Positions 37,068-46,983 are shown, counted from the stretch's first letter. The stretch: 64,000 nucleotides of DNA from Maribacter sp. (GCA_002749285.1 PDPR01000020.1:1-64000), one strand, 5' to 3'. Notes: generated by a model from the sequence alone, not told the origin. Translations and numbers: made by a program.

Positions 37068-39284
37068 TTGTCTGTAAAAAACAACAAAACGAAGAACTTC
37101 ACCAAGGTACTGCCCAAGAATATTTTTGCGGGTTTCGTGGTCTCCTTGATTGCATTGCCTTTAGGCCTTGGTTTGGCCTTGGCCAGTGAGGCACCACCCA
37201 TATCCGGAATTATCGCGGCAATAGTCGGTGGTCTGGTAACCTCGATTATAGGAGGCGCCAATATAACCATCACCGGACCCGGAAATGGCCTGGTCATCGT
37301 ACTCCTTGGGACCATAACCACACTAGGTGCGGGGGATATGCACCAAGGGTTCCTATATACGTTGGCTGCCATAGTGGTATCCGGTATTCTAATGGTACTC
37401 TTGGGGTTCATAAAAATGGGGCGTATGTCCGACTTTTTTCCGGCTTCTGCCATTGAGGGTATGTTGGCTGCAATCGGCTTGGGGATCTTTGCCAAGCAAT
37501 TTCATATTATGATCGGCCATAATAATGAAAAAGGAAGCATCATAAGCTTGTTGGCCCAAATCCCCAATGGGATTCTCGATATTTTCCAGAATTTTGACCT
37601 ATCTACTGTCGTTGCTGCAATAATAGGGGTTGTGAGCCTTTTGATCATGGTTTTTTACTCTAAGATCAGGAATAAATATTTTCAATTGATACCGGCACCT
37701 ATGTGGATCCTTATTTTGACCATAGGTCTGAGTTACCTTTTGGCCGCCTTGAACATACCTTATCCGTTGGATGGATCCTATTTGATCAACATTCCCGACA
37801 ATGTGGTGTCCAACCTGGCTTTCCCTGATTTTTCCAAGGCCTTTCACTTTGATTTTATAGAAGCGGTAATCGCCATTACATTGATAGCAAGTATCGAATC
37901 GTTATTGAGCATAAAGGCCGTTGACAAACTAGACCCCCAAAGCAGGAGGTCCGACGTGAACAAGGATTTAAAATCACTTGGTATCGCTACAGCCTTGAGT
38001 GGGTTTCTAGGGGGGCTTAATGTGGTTACGGTCATCGCAAGGAGCTCGGTCAACGTGAACAACGGAGCTACCAATAGATCTTCCGATTTTTTCCATGCCC
38101 TGTTTTTGGTCATTTTCATTTTGCTTTTCCAAGATCAATTACGCAAGATCCCATTAGCTGCATTAGCGGCTATTTTGGTCTATACAGGCTACAAGCTTGC
38201 CACACCCAAGACCATTACCAAGATTGCTGGTATTGGAAGGGAACAGATCATTATTTTCTTTGTAACACTTTTGACCACCTTGTTCACAAACCTTATTACG
38301 GGTATACTTGCGGGCATTGTCGTAACATTTATCATACACGCCATAATCAATAAGAATATTGCCTTCTTCTTGTCGAACTTGCTTAAACCCAATATCCTTT
38401 TGTACAAGGAAAAGGATGAGGGCAACTTTTACGTGAGTGTCAAATACTTTTGCACTTTTGTCAATTTTTATAAGCTAAAGGCAAAATTGGATATGGTTCC
38501 TGAAGATCAGGATGTCATTCTCGATTTTTCACTGTGCAACTTCGTCGACCATACGGTTTTGGAAGGATTGGGGAATTATACCGACACCTTTTCCAAGAAA
38601 GGGGGCAATATTGAAATCATAGGCTTGGACAAACACGAGACCGATTCGCACCACCCCTTCGCTATTCGTAAGGTTCTTCCGTTGGATAAACTCATGCCTA
38701 TAGAGCGCTATTTTACAAAAAGACAAAAACTACTGAAATCGACAGCCCATGATTTCAAATTGTCCTATGAGGCGCAAAGAGATACCCAAACTGGGTTTTT
38801 AAGTGATTTTGTGTTCTTTAAGAACAGGGACATACCCTATACCTACAATACCTTGATAAACGGGGACAAAAGCTATAAGCTGTGTGATATCGAATTTACC
38901 GAAGGTGCATTCATTGCCAAGGAGACCGTTAAAACAACGGTAATGCATATACTACTCGATTTTGATGCCCCTGTTTTTACCTTGGATAAGGAAGGCCTGC
39001 TCGATTTCAAATATAGTCTCGCCGGATTTAAGGATATTGAGATTGAAAACCATCCGGACTTTAATAAACGTTTCTTTCTGAGTGGCGAGGATCCGGAAGC
39101 CATCTTGTCCCTGTTCTCGGATGACCTGATTCTCTTTCTGGAGAGCCACCCCTATCACCATATAGAATCCAACGGGTCTTCCCTGCTTATTTTAAAGAAG
39201 GAAAGGCTATTAAGTGTACAGGAAATAAAGGCCTTGCTCTATTTTGGTCAACAATTCAACGATTTGGTCAAACCGGCACAATAA
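37068..39284 (+). CDS. SulP family anion transporter with STAS and an extra C-terminal domain
   Basis: A 738-aa transporter. Residues about 10-430 form the SulP/SLC26 membrane domain (NIFAGFVVSLIALPLGLGLALASEAPPISGIIAAIVGG, GGLNVVTVIARSSVNVNNGATNRSSDFFHALFL). A STAS domain follows (DFSLCNFVDHTVLEGLGNY). The last 190 or so residues (KRQKLLKSTAHDF... to the end) form an additional soluble domain I do not recognise. Bacteroidota SulP proteins may carry bicarbonate or sulfate. TTG start, 3 nt after usp, so the two are coupled. No carbonic anhydrase is adjacent. Confidence 0.88.
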   Translation: MSVKNNKTKNFTKVLPKNIFAGFVVSLIALPLGLGLALASEAPPISGIIAAIVGGLVTSIIGGANITITGPGNGLVIVLLGTITTLGAGDMHQGFLYTLAAIVVSGILMVLLGFIKMGRMSDFFPASAIEGMLAAIGLGIFAKQFHIMIGHNNEKGSIISLLAQIPNGILDIFQNFDLSTVVAAIIGVVSLLIMVFYSKIRNKYFQLIPAPMWILILTIGLSYLLAALNIPYPLDGSYLINIPDNVVSNLAFPDFSKAFHFDFIEAVIAITLIASIESLLSIKAVDKLDPQSRRSDVNKDLKSLGIATALSGFLGGLNVVTVIARSSVNVNNGATNRSSDFFHALFLVIFILLFQDQLRKIPLAALAAILVYTGYKLATPKTITKIAGIGREQIIIFFVTLLTTLFTNLITGILAGIVVTFIIHAIINKNIAFFLSNLLKPNILLYKEKDEGNFYVSVKYFCTFVNFYKLKAKLDMVPEDQDVILDFSLCNFVDHTVLEGLGNYTDTFSKKGGNIEIIGLDKHETDSHHPFAIRKVLPLDKLMPIERYFTKRQKLLKSTAHDFKLSYEAQRDTQTGFLSDFVFFKNRDIPYTYNTLINGDKSYKLCDIEFTEGAFIAKETVKTTVMHILLDFDAPVFTLDKEGLLDFKYSLAGFKDIEIENHPDFNKRFFLSGEDPEAILSLFSDDLILFLESHPYHHIESNGSSLLILKKERLLSVQEIKALLYFGQQFNDLVKPAQ

Positions 39285-39295
39285 CGCTATCTTTG
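39264..39295 (+). promoter_or_regulatory. promoter of the metallo-hydrolase gene
   Basis: TTG at 39264-39266, 21 nt, TATCTTTG at 39288-39295, overlapping the end of sulP. The spacing is slightly long. The leader would be about 75 nt. Confidence 0.55.
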
Positions 39296-39377
39296 TTAAA
39301 AAGACTTAATAAAAAACAGGAACCACAACAGATAAACCCCACACTTTTATTAATTTGCGCTCTTTATTTCTGGAATA

Positions 39378-40238
39378 ATGACATTATATCCTATTGAGAC
39401 CGGTAATTTTAAGTTGGACGGTGGTGCCATGTTCGGAGTTGTCCCCAAATCCATTTGGAACAAAACCAACCCCGCCGACAGCAATAACATGATCGATATG
39501 GCCGCTCGAAGCCTCTTGGTCGAGGATGGCGATAGATTGATTCTTATCGATACGGGCATGGGAAACAAGCAGTCAGGGAAATTTTTCGGCTATTACTATC
39601 GGTGGGGAGACCACTCCATTGATAAATCCCTTGCAAAATACGGCTTTCACCGTGATGATATTACCGATGTGTTTATGACACATCTTCATTTTGACCATTG
39701 TGGCGGAAGTATTCAATGGAACAAGGATCGAACAGGTTATGAACCGGCTTTTAAAAATGCCCGTTTTTGGACCAATGAAGAACATTGGCAATGGGCCATT
39801 GAACCAAATATTCGTGAAAAATCCTCTTTCTTTAAGGAAAACCTACTTCCCATGAAAGAGAGTGGACAGCTTAAGTTCATAAAAAGGAACGACCGTACCT
39901 TCATCGAAGAGTCGGAATTAGGCTTTAGCATACTATTTGTTGACGGACATACCGATAAACAAATGCTGCCCCATATCCAATATAAAGGGAAAACTTTGGT
40001 CTTTACCGCTGATTTGATACCCACTACAGGACACATTCCCGTACCGTATGTAATGGGGTATGACACACGGCCATTATTAAGTATGGGGGAGAAACAGGTG
40101 TTCATGGACAAGGCCTTGTCCAATGACTACCTCCTTTTCCTGGAGCATGACGCCCACCATCAAATATGTACCCTAAAGGACACACCCAAAGGTGCACGAT
40201 TGGATAAAATATACACTTTTGATGATCTGTTCGATTGA
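39378..40238 (+). CDS. MBL-fold metallohydrolase
   Basis: A 286-aa metallo-beta-lactamase-fold enzyme. Zinc motif HLHFDHCGG (His102, His104, Asp106, His107), with further ligands in VDGHTDKQ and FLEHDAHH. The early ARSLLVEDGDRLILIDTGMG is typical of lactonase- or esterase-like members. No signal peptide. Quorum-quenching lactonases have this layout, but the real substrate cannot be read from sequence. It has its own promoter. Confidence 0.88.
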   Translation: MTLYPIETGNFKLDGGAMFGVVPKSIWNKTNPADSNNMIDMAARSLLVEDGDRLILIDTGMGNKQSGKFFGYYYRWGDHSIDKSLAKYGFHRDDITDVFMTHLHFDHCGGSIQWNKDRTGYEPAFKNARFWTNEEHWQWAIEPNIREKSSFFKENLLPMKESGQLKFIKRNDRTFIEESELGFSILFVDGHTDKQMLPHIQYKGKTLVFTADLIPTTGHIPVPYVMGYDTRPLLSMGEKQVFMDKALSNDYLLFLEHDAHHQICTLKDTPKGARLDKIYTFDDLFD

Positions 40239-40309
40239 TATGTGATTTATCCATTAAACCTATATTTATACTAAATACTAATCATAAACATTAATTTAAT
40301 ATTCCATAC

Positions 40310-41932
40310 ATGACACATAAACTTTACAAGCCGATATTAGGGTTTTTCACGGCAAGCTTATTAATGGGCTGTGGGGCAACCGCCCTGGTCTTGACCCCTG
40401 TTGAAAATATTGATTCCATACCGCTAAAGGTGTCGGATATGACCGAAAACCAAAAAAAGTCTTGGAGCCATGCCGATTTGATTACCGATACTATTCCCGG
40501 AATGAGTGTTGACAAGGCCTATAACGAGATTATAAACAAGAGAAAGGGTGCCAAGGTTATTGTGGCCGTCCTTGATTCCGGTATAGATCTTACGCATGAA
40601 GACCTGGATGATGTTATATGGACCAACAAGAAAGAAAAGGCAGGCAACAATATAGATGACGACAACAATGGCTACATAGATGATATTCATGGGTATAACC
40701 TCTTGGGCGAATCCTATGATGAGCAATTGGAGTATGTAAGGATCCTTCGATTGAAAATCGGGGATGCCGATTTACAGGCAGAGGCACAGGCAAAGCTGGA
40801 CAAGGAATACCCTGAAGCCCTTGCTGGAAAACAACGGTACGAACAGATGTTACAAAGTCTTAAAAATGCCGATGAGGCCGTAAAAAAACATTTGGGGAAA
40901 TCAGAGTATTCCAAGAAAGACCTTTCCGGTATTAAGACAGAGGATGGGGAAATGCAAAAAAATGTTGCCTTTTTGGCCCAAATGCTCACCTATGCCGATA
41001 CAATTCCCGAATTTATGGAAAAACTGGAAGGTGGTATAAAGTATTTTACAGATCAATTGAACTACAATCTTAATGTTGATTTTGATGGAAGAAAAGTGGT
41101 GGGCGATGACCCCTACAACCTTACAGATACGAAATATGGCAACGGCAATCCCCAGAACAGGGTCGAGGATGAAAGCCATGGAACCCACGTTGCAGGTATT
41201 ATCGCAGCAGAAAGAAACAATGGTTTAGGAGCCAATGGGGTGGCGAACAATGTAGAGATAATGAGTATTCGTGCAGTACCTAATGGGGATGAATACGACA
41301 AGGATATCGCCTTGGGTATACGATATGCCGTTGACAATGGTGCCAAAATCATTAATTGTAGCTTTGGAAAGGCATTTTCCCCTAATGCGGATTGGGTGTA
41401 TGATGCTATCAAATATGCTGCCTCAAAAGACGTGCTGATCGTTCATGCGGCAGGTAATGATGGTGTTGATCTGGATGACCCCAACAACCCTAATTTCCCA
41501 AATGACCAAATAAACAATGGCCCGGAAATTGCGGATAATGTAATTACAGTCGGCGCATTAAATCCAAAGTATGGTTCTGAAATGATAGCCTCTTATTCAA
41601 ATTATGGGAAAATGAATGTTGATGTTTTTGCCCCAGGCACAGATATTTATTCAACCATACCCCATAATGAATATGAGTTCATGCCCGGCACATCAATGGC
41701 TTCACCGGCCGTGGCAGGTGTTGCGGCCTTGGTACGCTCACAATACCCAAAATTAAGTGCTGCCCAGGTAAAGAAAATAATACTTGAATCAGGGCTTAGC
41801 ACCAAGACCCCTGTTATTTTAGGGGGCGATTCCTCTAAAAGTAGTACTATGGATAAAGTATGTAAGTCAGGCAAAATCGTAAATGCCTACAACGCATTGA
41901 TCATGGCCAATGCAATGTCCAGAGGAAAATAG
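40310..41932 (+). CDS. S8 family serine peptidase (subtilisin-like), lipoprotein
   Basis: A 540-aa protease. Signal peptide with lipobox LMGC, so it is membrane-anchored and extracytoplasmic. Catalytic Asp89 (VAVLDSGIDL), His290 (SHGTHVAG) and Ser462 (GTSMASPAVAG) are all present. The distance from Asp to His is about 200 residues rather than the usual 30-60, owing to a lysine- and glutamate-rich helical insert. The M1 peptidase gene begins 18 nt after the stop, so they are likely one peptide-degrading unit. Confidence 0.93.
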   Translation: MTHKLYKPILGFFTASLLMGCGATALVLTPVENIDSIPLKVSDMTENQKKSWSHADLITDTIPGMSVDKAYNEIINKRKGAKVIVAVLDSGIDLTHEDLDDVIWTNKKEKAGNNIDDDNNGYIDDIHGYNLLGESYDEQLEYVRILRLKIGDADLQAEAQAKLDKEYPEALAGKQRYEQMLQSLKNADEAVKKHLGKSEYSKKDLSGIKTEDGEMQKNVAFLAQMLTYADTIPEFMEKLEGGIKYFTDQLNYNLNVDFDGRKVVGDDPYNLTDTKYGNGNPQNRVEDESHGTHVAGIIAAERNNGLGANGVANNVEIMSIRAVPNGDEYDKDIALGIRYAVDNGAKIINCSFGKAFSPNADWVYDAIKYAASKDVLIVHAAGNDGVDLDDPNNPNFPNDQINNGPEIADNVITVGALNPKYGSEMIASYSNYGKMNVDVFAPGTDIYSTIPHNEYEFMPGTSMASPAVAGVAALVRSQYPKLSAAQVKKIILESGLSTKTPVILGGDSSKSSTMDKVCKSGKIVNAYNALIMANAMSRGK

Positions 41933-41950
41933 AAAAAACCCAAAATATTC

Positions 41951-43810
41951 ATGCAGTCAAGAAAAACAGTGTTTTTTTTAGCCCTATTGGCCTTTGGTAT
42001 TTTTGTGCAAGCACAAACCCCTAATCCATATTGGCAGCAACATGTCGACTATACTATGGTAGTTGATATGAATGTTGAGAATTACCGATATAAAGGGACA
42101 CAAAAATTAATTTATACAAACAATTCACCCGATGAACTGTCCCGTGTATACTATCATTTATTCTTTAATGCCTTTCAACCAGGAAGTGAGATGGATATCC
42201 GTCTACAGAATATCGTAGATCCCGATGGTAGAATGGTGAAGGAAGGGAAAAGTAGAATAGCTGTTTTAAAACCTGATGAGATAGGGTACTTACACGTATC
42301 CTCCCTTACACAAGATGGTGAAGGTGTTACATTTAATGAGGAGGGTACTGTATTGGTCGTAGAATTGGCAAAGCCTGTTCCTTCAGGGGGTAAAACCACT
42401 CTTGAATTGGATTTCAATGGCCAGGTACCTGTTATGATACGTCGTTCGGGCCGAAACAATGGGGAAGGTGTAGCTCTCTCTATGTGCCAATGGTATCCAA
42501 AATTGGCCGAATATGATTTTGAAGGTTGGCATGCCGATCCCTATATTGCTCGTGAGTTTCATGGGGTTTGGGGTGATTTTGATGTAAAATTGACCCTTGA
42601 CAAGGATTATGTGATCGGTGGTACGGGGTATTTACAGAATCCACAGGAAATAGGCCATGGGTACGAATCTCCGGGCACCAAAATAAAAAAGGCGAAGGGG
42701 AAAACCCTCACCTGGCATTTTAAGGCCCCAATGGTACATGATTTTATGTGGGCCGCAGACCCCGATTATGTGCATGACACTTTAAAAATGAAAGATGGGC
42801 CCATACTTCATTTCCTTTATAAAAACGACCCGGAAATTGTTGGTAACTGGAAGAAACTACAACCCAAAACAGCTGAAGTCATGGAATTCTTCAGTAAGAA
42901 TATCGGAAAATACCCCTACGAACAATATTCTGTGGTGCATGGGGGTGATGGGGGTATGGAATATGCTATGGGCACACTCATTACCGGAAAGCGGAAATTC
43001 GGTAGTTTAGTTGGGGTAGTGTCCCACGAAATGGCACACTCATGGTTTCAACAGATATTGGGAACCAATGAAACCAAACACGAATGGATGGATGAGGGTT
43101 TCACCTCATTCATATCTACCCTCTGCATGAACAAGGTCATGGGGCAAAACAAGGAAAACCCTTTTGGGAACATATATGATAGTTACCGTAGATTGGCCCT
43201 GTCGGGTCAGGAACAGCCCCAGACAACCCATGCCGATCGCTATGACAACAATTTTGCCTATGGGGTTTCGGCCTATAGTAAAGGAGCTATTTTCCTTTCC
43301 CAATTGGGTTATATCATTGGTCAGGATAAATTGATGGAGACCCTTAGAAAGTACTTCGATGATTTTAAGTTCAAGCATCCGGTACCCAACGATATCAAAA
43401 GAACTGCCGAAAAGGTTTCCGGAATGGAGTTGGACTGGTATTTGGTAGATTGGACACAAACGACCAATACCATAGATTACGGCGTAAAGGAAGTAATTGC
43501 AGACGGTACCAAAACCAAGGTAACCCTGGAAAGGATCGGACTCATGCCAATGCCTTTGGATATTCTTGTCGTATATGCCGACGGCACACGTGAAACTTTC
43601 TACGCGCCGCTGCGTATGATGCGGGGGGAAAAGGAAAACCCGTACCTAGATATCAAACGTATCGTCATAAATGATTGGCCATGGGCTTATCCAACGTATG
43701 AGTTCACAATTGACAGGCCTTTGGGCAATATAAGGGCGATTTTGATCGACCCCTCAAAACTTATGGCCGATGTTGACCTTGGGAACAACCTTTGGCAACC
43801 ACAAGAATAA
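41951..43810 (+). CDS. M1 family metallopeptidase
   Basis: A secreted or periplasmic aminopeptidase-like protein of 619 aa. Signal peptide MQSRKTVFFLALLAFGIFVQAQ; the N-terminal beta domain is followed by the zinc site HEMAH (His359, Glu360, His363) with the third ligand Glu382 in DEGFTSF. The substrate-anchoring exopeptidase motif GGMEYAMG replaces GAMEN, as in many Bacteroidota members. It follows the S8 protease in the same transcript. Confidence 0.93.
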   Translation: MQSRKTVFFLALLAFGIFVQAQTPNPYWQQHVDYTMVVDMNVENYRYKGTQKLIYTNNSPDELSRVYYHLFFNAFQPGSEMDIRLQNIVDPDGRMVKEGKSRIAVLKPDEIGYLHVSSLTQDGEGVTFNEEGTVLVVELAKPVPSGGKTTLELDFNGQVPVMIRRSGRNNGEGVALSMCQWYPKLAEYDFEGWHADPYIAREFHGVWGDFDVKLTLDKDYVIGGTGYLQNPQEIGHGYESPGTKIKKAKGKTLTWHFKAPMVHDFMWAADPDYVHDTLKMKDGPILHFLYKNDPEIVGNWKKLQPKTAEVMEFFSKNIGKYPYEQYSVVHGGDGGMEYAMGTLITGKRKFGSLVGVVSHEMAHSWFQQILGTNETKHEWMDEGFTSFISTLCMNKVMGQNKENPFGNIYDSYRRLALSGQEQPQTTHADRYDNNFAYGVSAYSKGAIFLSQLGYIIGQDKLMETLRKYFDDFKFKHPVPNDIKRTAEKVSGMELDWYLVDWTQTTNTIDYGVKEVIADGTKTKVTLERIGLMPMPLDILVVYADGTRETFYAPLRMMRGEKENPYLDIKRIVINDWPWAYPTYEFTIDRPLGNIRAILIDPSKLMADVDLGNNLWQPQE

Positions 43811-43818
43811 ACAAGGGA

Positions 43819-45039
43819 TTAATTGGTGTTTCGGGTGGTAACCCTATACCACCAAGTGTTTCCGTACATCTCGGTCTTGGCGGTAAGCTCCCTGTTCTTC
43901 ATGATAATATGGGTGTCGTCCAATATTCGGTTTCTATAGCCAAAAAGGTGGAAGAACGATCTCGTTGAAAATTGGGCCACCTTGGTATTTACCAATAACG
44001 ATTCTTTTTCCTTGTTGGCCCAAGAAAGCCCCGGAAGGTAATGCAATAGGCTTACGACCTTGGTTCTTCTAAAGAAGGCCGATAGGTTAAGCACCCATAG
44101 CGGTAGTTTTCTAATCAGGAAAAAGCCGTCATTTCCTTTTTTCTGATACAATGGCATAAAGATTATCGTATCTTTTTCGGCTTTGATAAGTCTTTCTTTT
44201 TCCGTGGCCAAGGAAGTGCCTTCAGAAATTTCCTCGAAACTCTGGAAACCTTCCATCATCTTGAAATCCTTATCTTCCCCAATATGGTGGCGATAAACAA
44301 TTTCATAAAAACTCGAATTGTTTGCTGCGGATTTCTGAAGTTGCCCATAATGATCCCCAAAGCCTTTTATTTCATCTTTTTTTAAAAAACCACTATAAGC
44401 CATGGCCAGCCAAGTAAATGAAATGCTGTTTTTTATAGCCATTTCCTCGGTATGTTGACCAGACTCGAACCCTAGTGAAACATATCCTTTTTCATTGATA
44501 TAACTCAATAGTGGCCCGTCTAAATACTCCTCAATGCCCAGAACAATAGGAACAGGGAAAAGTCTTGAGAACCTCCGGTTGATCAATGCATCGTTAATGG
44601 TGATAAAAGGAAGGGTCTTACTGGAAGTGGTATGGTAATCGATAAAATAAAAAGGCCCTTTTTCTTTCTCCAAAATACAATGGACGGACCTATGGAGCTC
44701 TAACAACTCCTTTTCCTCAACCAATAGGTTATTGTTTTCCCGTAACCTTATATTTTTAATGTTGGACTTTATCCAAATCCTATTCAAATCCGTATCCAGA
44801 TATCTTTTGCCTTCCTGTAGGGCTGGTAAATTTCCTTTTAACGCATAAATACTTCCATAGAAAGTGAATGTCCCATTCCCAAGTTCATCAAGAACTTTTT
44901 CAAGGGCGGTTACACCAGCCTGTTCATTCCCATGGATCCCACCGAAAAAAATCAAAGTTGGCCCTGGGTGTTCTCCCTGGATATGACCTATAAGACGTTT
45001 GGTCCTTACATCTACTTCAGGGTTACGGGTATCGATCAT
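43819..45039 (-). CDS. succinylglutamate desuccinylase/aspartoacylase family zinc hydrolase
   Basis: A 406-aa protein with the AstE/AspA zinc motif GGIHGNEQAG and IDYHTTSSKTLPF. It hydrolyses N-acyl amino acids or related amides; the natural substrate is not known. Longer than classical AstE by a C-terminal domain of about 110 residues (IRKLPLWVLNLSAFFRRTKVVSLLHYL...). It starts 3 nt after the stop of the GCS2-CBS gene, so the two are translationally linked and probably act on the same metabolite. Confidence 0.8.
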   Translation of the reverse strand: MIDTRNPEVDVRTKRLIGHIQGEHPGPTLIFFGGIHGNEQAGVTALEKVLDELGNGTFTFYGSIYALKGNLPALQEGKRYLDTDLNRIWIKSNIKNIRLRENNNLLVEEKELLELHRSVHCILEKEKGPFYFIDYHTTSSKTLPFITINDALINRRFSRLFPVPIVLGIEEYLDGPLLSYINEKGYVSLGFESGQHTEEMAIKNSISFTWLAMAYSGFLKKDEIKGFGDHYGQLQKSAANNSSFYEIVYRHHIGEDKDFKMMEGFQSFEEISEGTSLATEKERLIKAEKDTIIFMPLYQKKGNDGFFLIRKLPLWVLNLSAFFRRTKVVSLLHYLPGLSWANKEKESLLVNTKVAQFSTRSFFHLFGYRNRILDDTHIIMKNRELTAKTEMYGNTWWYRVTTRNTN

Positions 45040-45042
45040 ACG

Positions 45043-46893
45043 TCAAAAATCATTGGAAGTGATAATACCAACAAGTTTTTCATCCCGTACTACGGGCAGA
45101 CAATTGACCTTGTGGGTCTGCATAAGGGTCTTGGCTTCTTGCAAGGGGGTATCAGGGTTTACCGTAATCAAATCCCTTTTCATGATATTCTTAATATTCT
45201 CCCCATGGTTTTCAGGGGTGTCCAAATACTTGCCAACATCGGTCCATGTCAAAAGCCCGACAAGAGACATATTGTTGTCTATAATCGGCATATGATGTAT
45301 TCCTTTCCATTGCATCATACGCAATACGAGCTCCAAACTATCATTTTCCAGGGCGGTAATGGTTTTCTGGCTCATGCGCTCATCCACTTTCCTGTTCTTT
45401 TTGGGAATTTTGAACTCATCCCCTCTTGGTAACAGCCATGCATCAATGACATAACCTTTTTGTTGCCTTTCATAAATGGTGGCAGCCAATATCTTTAAGG
45501 CATCAATGGATTTGTACTCTTTCTTTAATTTTCTATACCCTTCAATCATCCAACGAGACCCATTTGTTGATTGTACCCGGTTTTTGATGATCTTTAAGTA
45601 ATATTCAGCATCTTTAGGGGCAACGTTCATACTGTACAATCCCCTATATGCCATTGGCAGCAAGTGGTCCAGAATAAGGTCATGGCTGGATATTAATGTG
45701 TTGCCCCAATAAAATTGGGCGGCCATTCCGTACCTGGCGGCATTAAAGAAGTTGCTTTTGACATCCTTAAATTCCATTTTAGTATGAATATTGTCAAACT
45801 CCTTTGGTCTACCTTTCATAAGACCGACCCAGAACATCATATTCGCCATTTCATCAGCAGTAGAGGGCCCTGCCGGCAAATATCTGTTTTCCAAACGTAT
45901 ATGGGGTTTTCCGTTGGTAGTGCCATAACACAACCTGTTCCATTTATATATAGTCCCATTATGAAGTTTAAGTGCCTTTAATTGGGGGATGTTCCCTTGC
46001 TCTAATTCGGTAAGGCTATCGGCATCAAAATCGGAAGTAAGTATGCTTCTAAAACGAATCACGGAATCCTTGAAGAAATCGACGACAGACCCTTCTACCC
46101 ATTCATTTCCAAAACCTACCCTGGATTCCCTTTCGTTCATCATAAAAGTACTGGCCCTTGTATCAACACTTTGCGTAAAAAGGGCAATTCGGGATTCCTC
46201 CCATAACTCACGGCCCATTAATAATGGTGAATTGGTACATATTGACAATACTGGACCGGCAATGGCCTGGGCCCAATTGTATGTGTCGGCAAAATCACCC
46301 GGGTCTATTTGCAAATGGGTCTGAAAACTGGTATTACAGCCTTCACATAAAATGGAATCATGCTTGAAATTAAGTTCATCAACACCTTTTATACGAAGTT
46401 CAATATTCTCTTTCCTAATCTCGGTAATAGCCTCGTTTAAAACTCGGTACCGCTTTAAAGGAGTCATATAGGGCAACTCCATGTGCTTCTTCCTTATGGT
46501 AGGCAATATACCTGTAAGTACCAATTTAGTATTATATTCATGGGCAACCTCTTGTGCCTGATCTAGCAGATCGTTCAATTTACTGTGCAACTCGGAGAAA
46601 CATTCCCCCTTGAGCTCCAAAGGATCTAGGTTGATCTCTAAATTATATAGGGCCAACTCAGAAGTAAAATGCTTCTTATCCAGCCTTTCCAATATTTTAT
46701 CGGCATTCCTGGCAGGCTCCCATTCCTCGTTAACCAAACAAAACTCTTGTTCTATCCCTACCCTGGAAATATCGTTATCAAACATACCCTTCCCGACCAT
46801 CAACTCCAGGGCCTTTATGTCGGCCATAAGATTTTTCAAGTACAGTCCTTTCTTGGGGTTGCCAATTAATTTTTCAACATTCAATTCTCCCAT
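45043..46893 (-). CDS. GCS2-type carboxylate-amine ligase with C-terminal CBS pair
   Basis: A 616-aa fusion. Residues about 35-420 match the glutamate-cysteine ligase family 2 (VGIEQEFCLVNEEW, HLQIDPGDF, ENRYLPAGPSTADEMAN). Residues about 490-616 are two CBS domains, which bind adenine nucleotides or S-adenosylmethionine as an energy or metabolite gate. The family forms gamma-glutamyl amide bonds with ATP. Glutathione synthesis is only one option, since glutathione synthetase is not adjacent and the partner is a deacylase. The final CBS domain ends abruptly at SNDF, which is probably its normal end. Confidence 0.82.
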   Translation of the reverse strand: MGELNVEKLIGNPKKGLYLKNLMADIKALELMVGKGMFDNDISRVGIEQEFCLVNEEWEPARNADKILERLDKKHFTSELALYNLEINLDPLELKGECFSELHSKLNDLLDQAQEVAHEYNTKLVLTGILPTIRKKHMELPYMTPLKRYRVLNEAITEIRKENIELRIKGVDELNFKHDSILCEGCNTSFQTHLQIDPGDFADTYNWAQAIAGPVLSICTNSPLLMGRELWEESRIALFTQSVDTRASTFMMNERESRVGFGNEWVEGSVVDFFKDSVIRFRSILTSDFDADSLTELEQGNIPQLKALKLHNGTIYKWNRLCYGTTNGKPHIRLENRYLPAGPSTADEMANMMFWVGLMKGRPKEFDNIHTKMEFKDVKSNFFNAARYGMAAQFYWGNTLISSHDLILDHLLPMAYRGLYSMNVAPKDAEYYLKIIKNRVQSTNGSRWMIEGYRKLKKEYKSIDALKILAATIYERQQKGYVIDAWLLPRGDEFKIPKKNRKVDERMSQKTITALENDSLELVLRMMQWKGIHHMPIIDNNMSLVGLLTWTDVGKYLDTPENHGENIKNIMKRDLITVNPDTPLQEAKTLMQTHKVNCLPVVRDEKLVGIITSNDF

Positions 46894-46953
46894 TGTAATT
46901 ATATTAAAGTCCGCAAGTTATTCCAAAAGCAGGTATTATCCCATACAAGATAG

Positions 46954-46983
46954 AATCTTTTGTCTTGAAGGCAAATGAAAATT
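46954..46983 (-). promoter_or_regulatory. candidate promoter of the GCS2-AstE pair
   Basis: On the minus strand TTGCC then, after a 19-nt spacer, TATCTTGT. The spacing is exact but the -7 box has two mismatches to TAnnTTTG. Confidence 0.35.

Noticed and set aside
36926..37495. 189-aa minus-strand frame across usp and sulP
   Set aside because: It is antisense to two well-supported genes and its residues show no family pattern.
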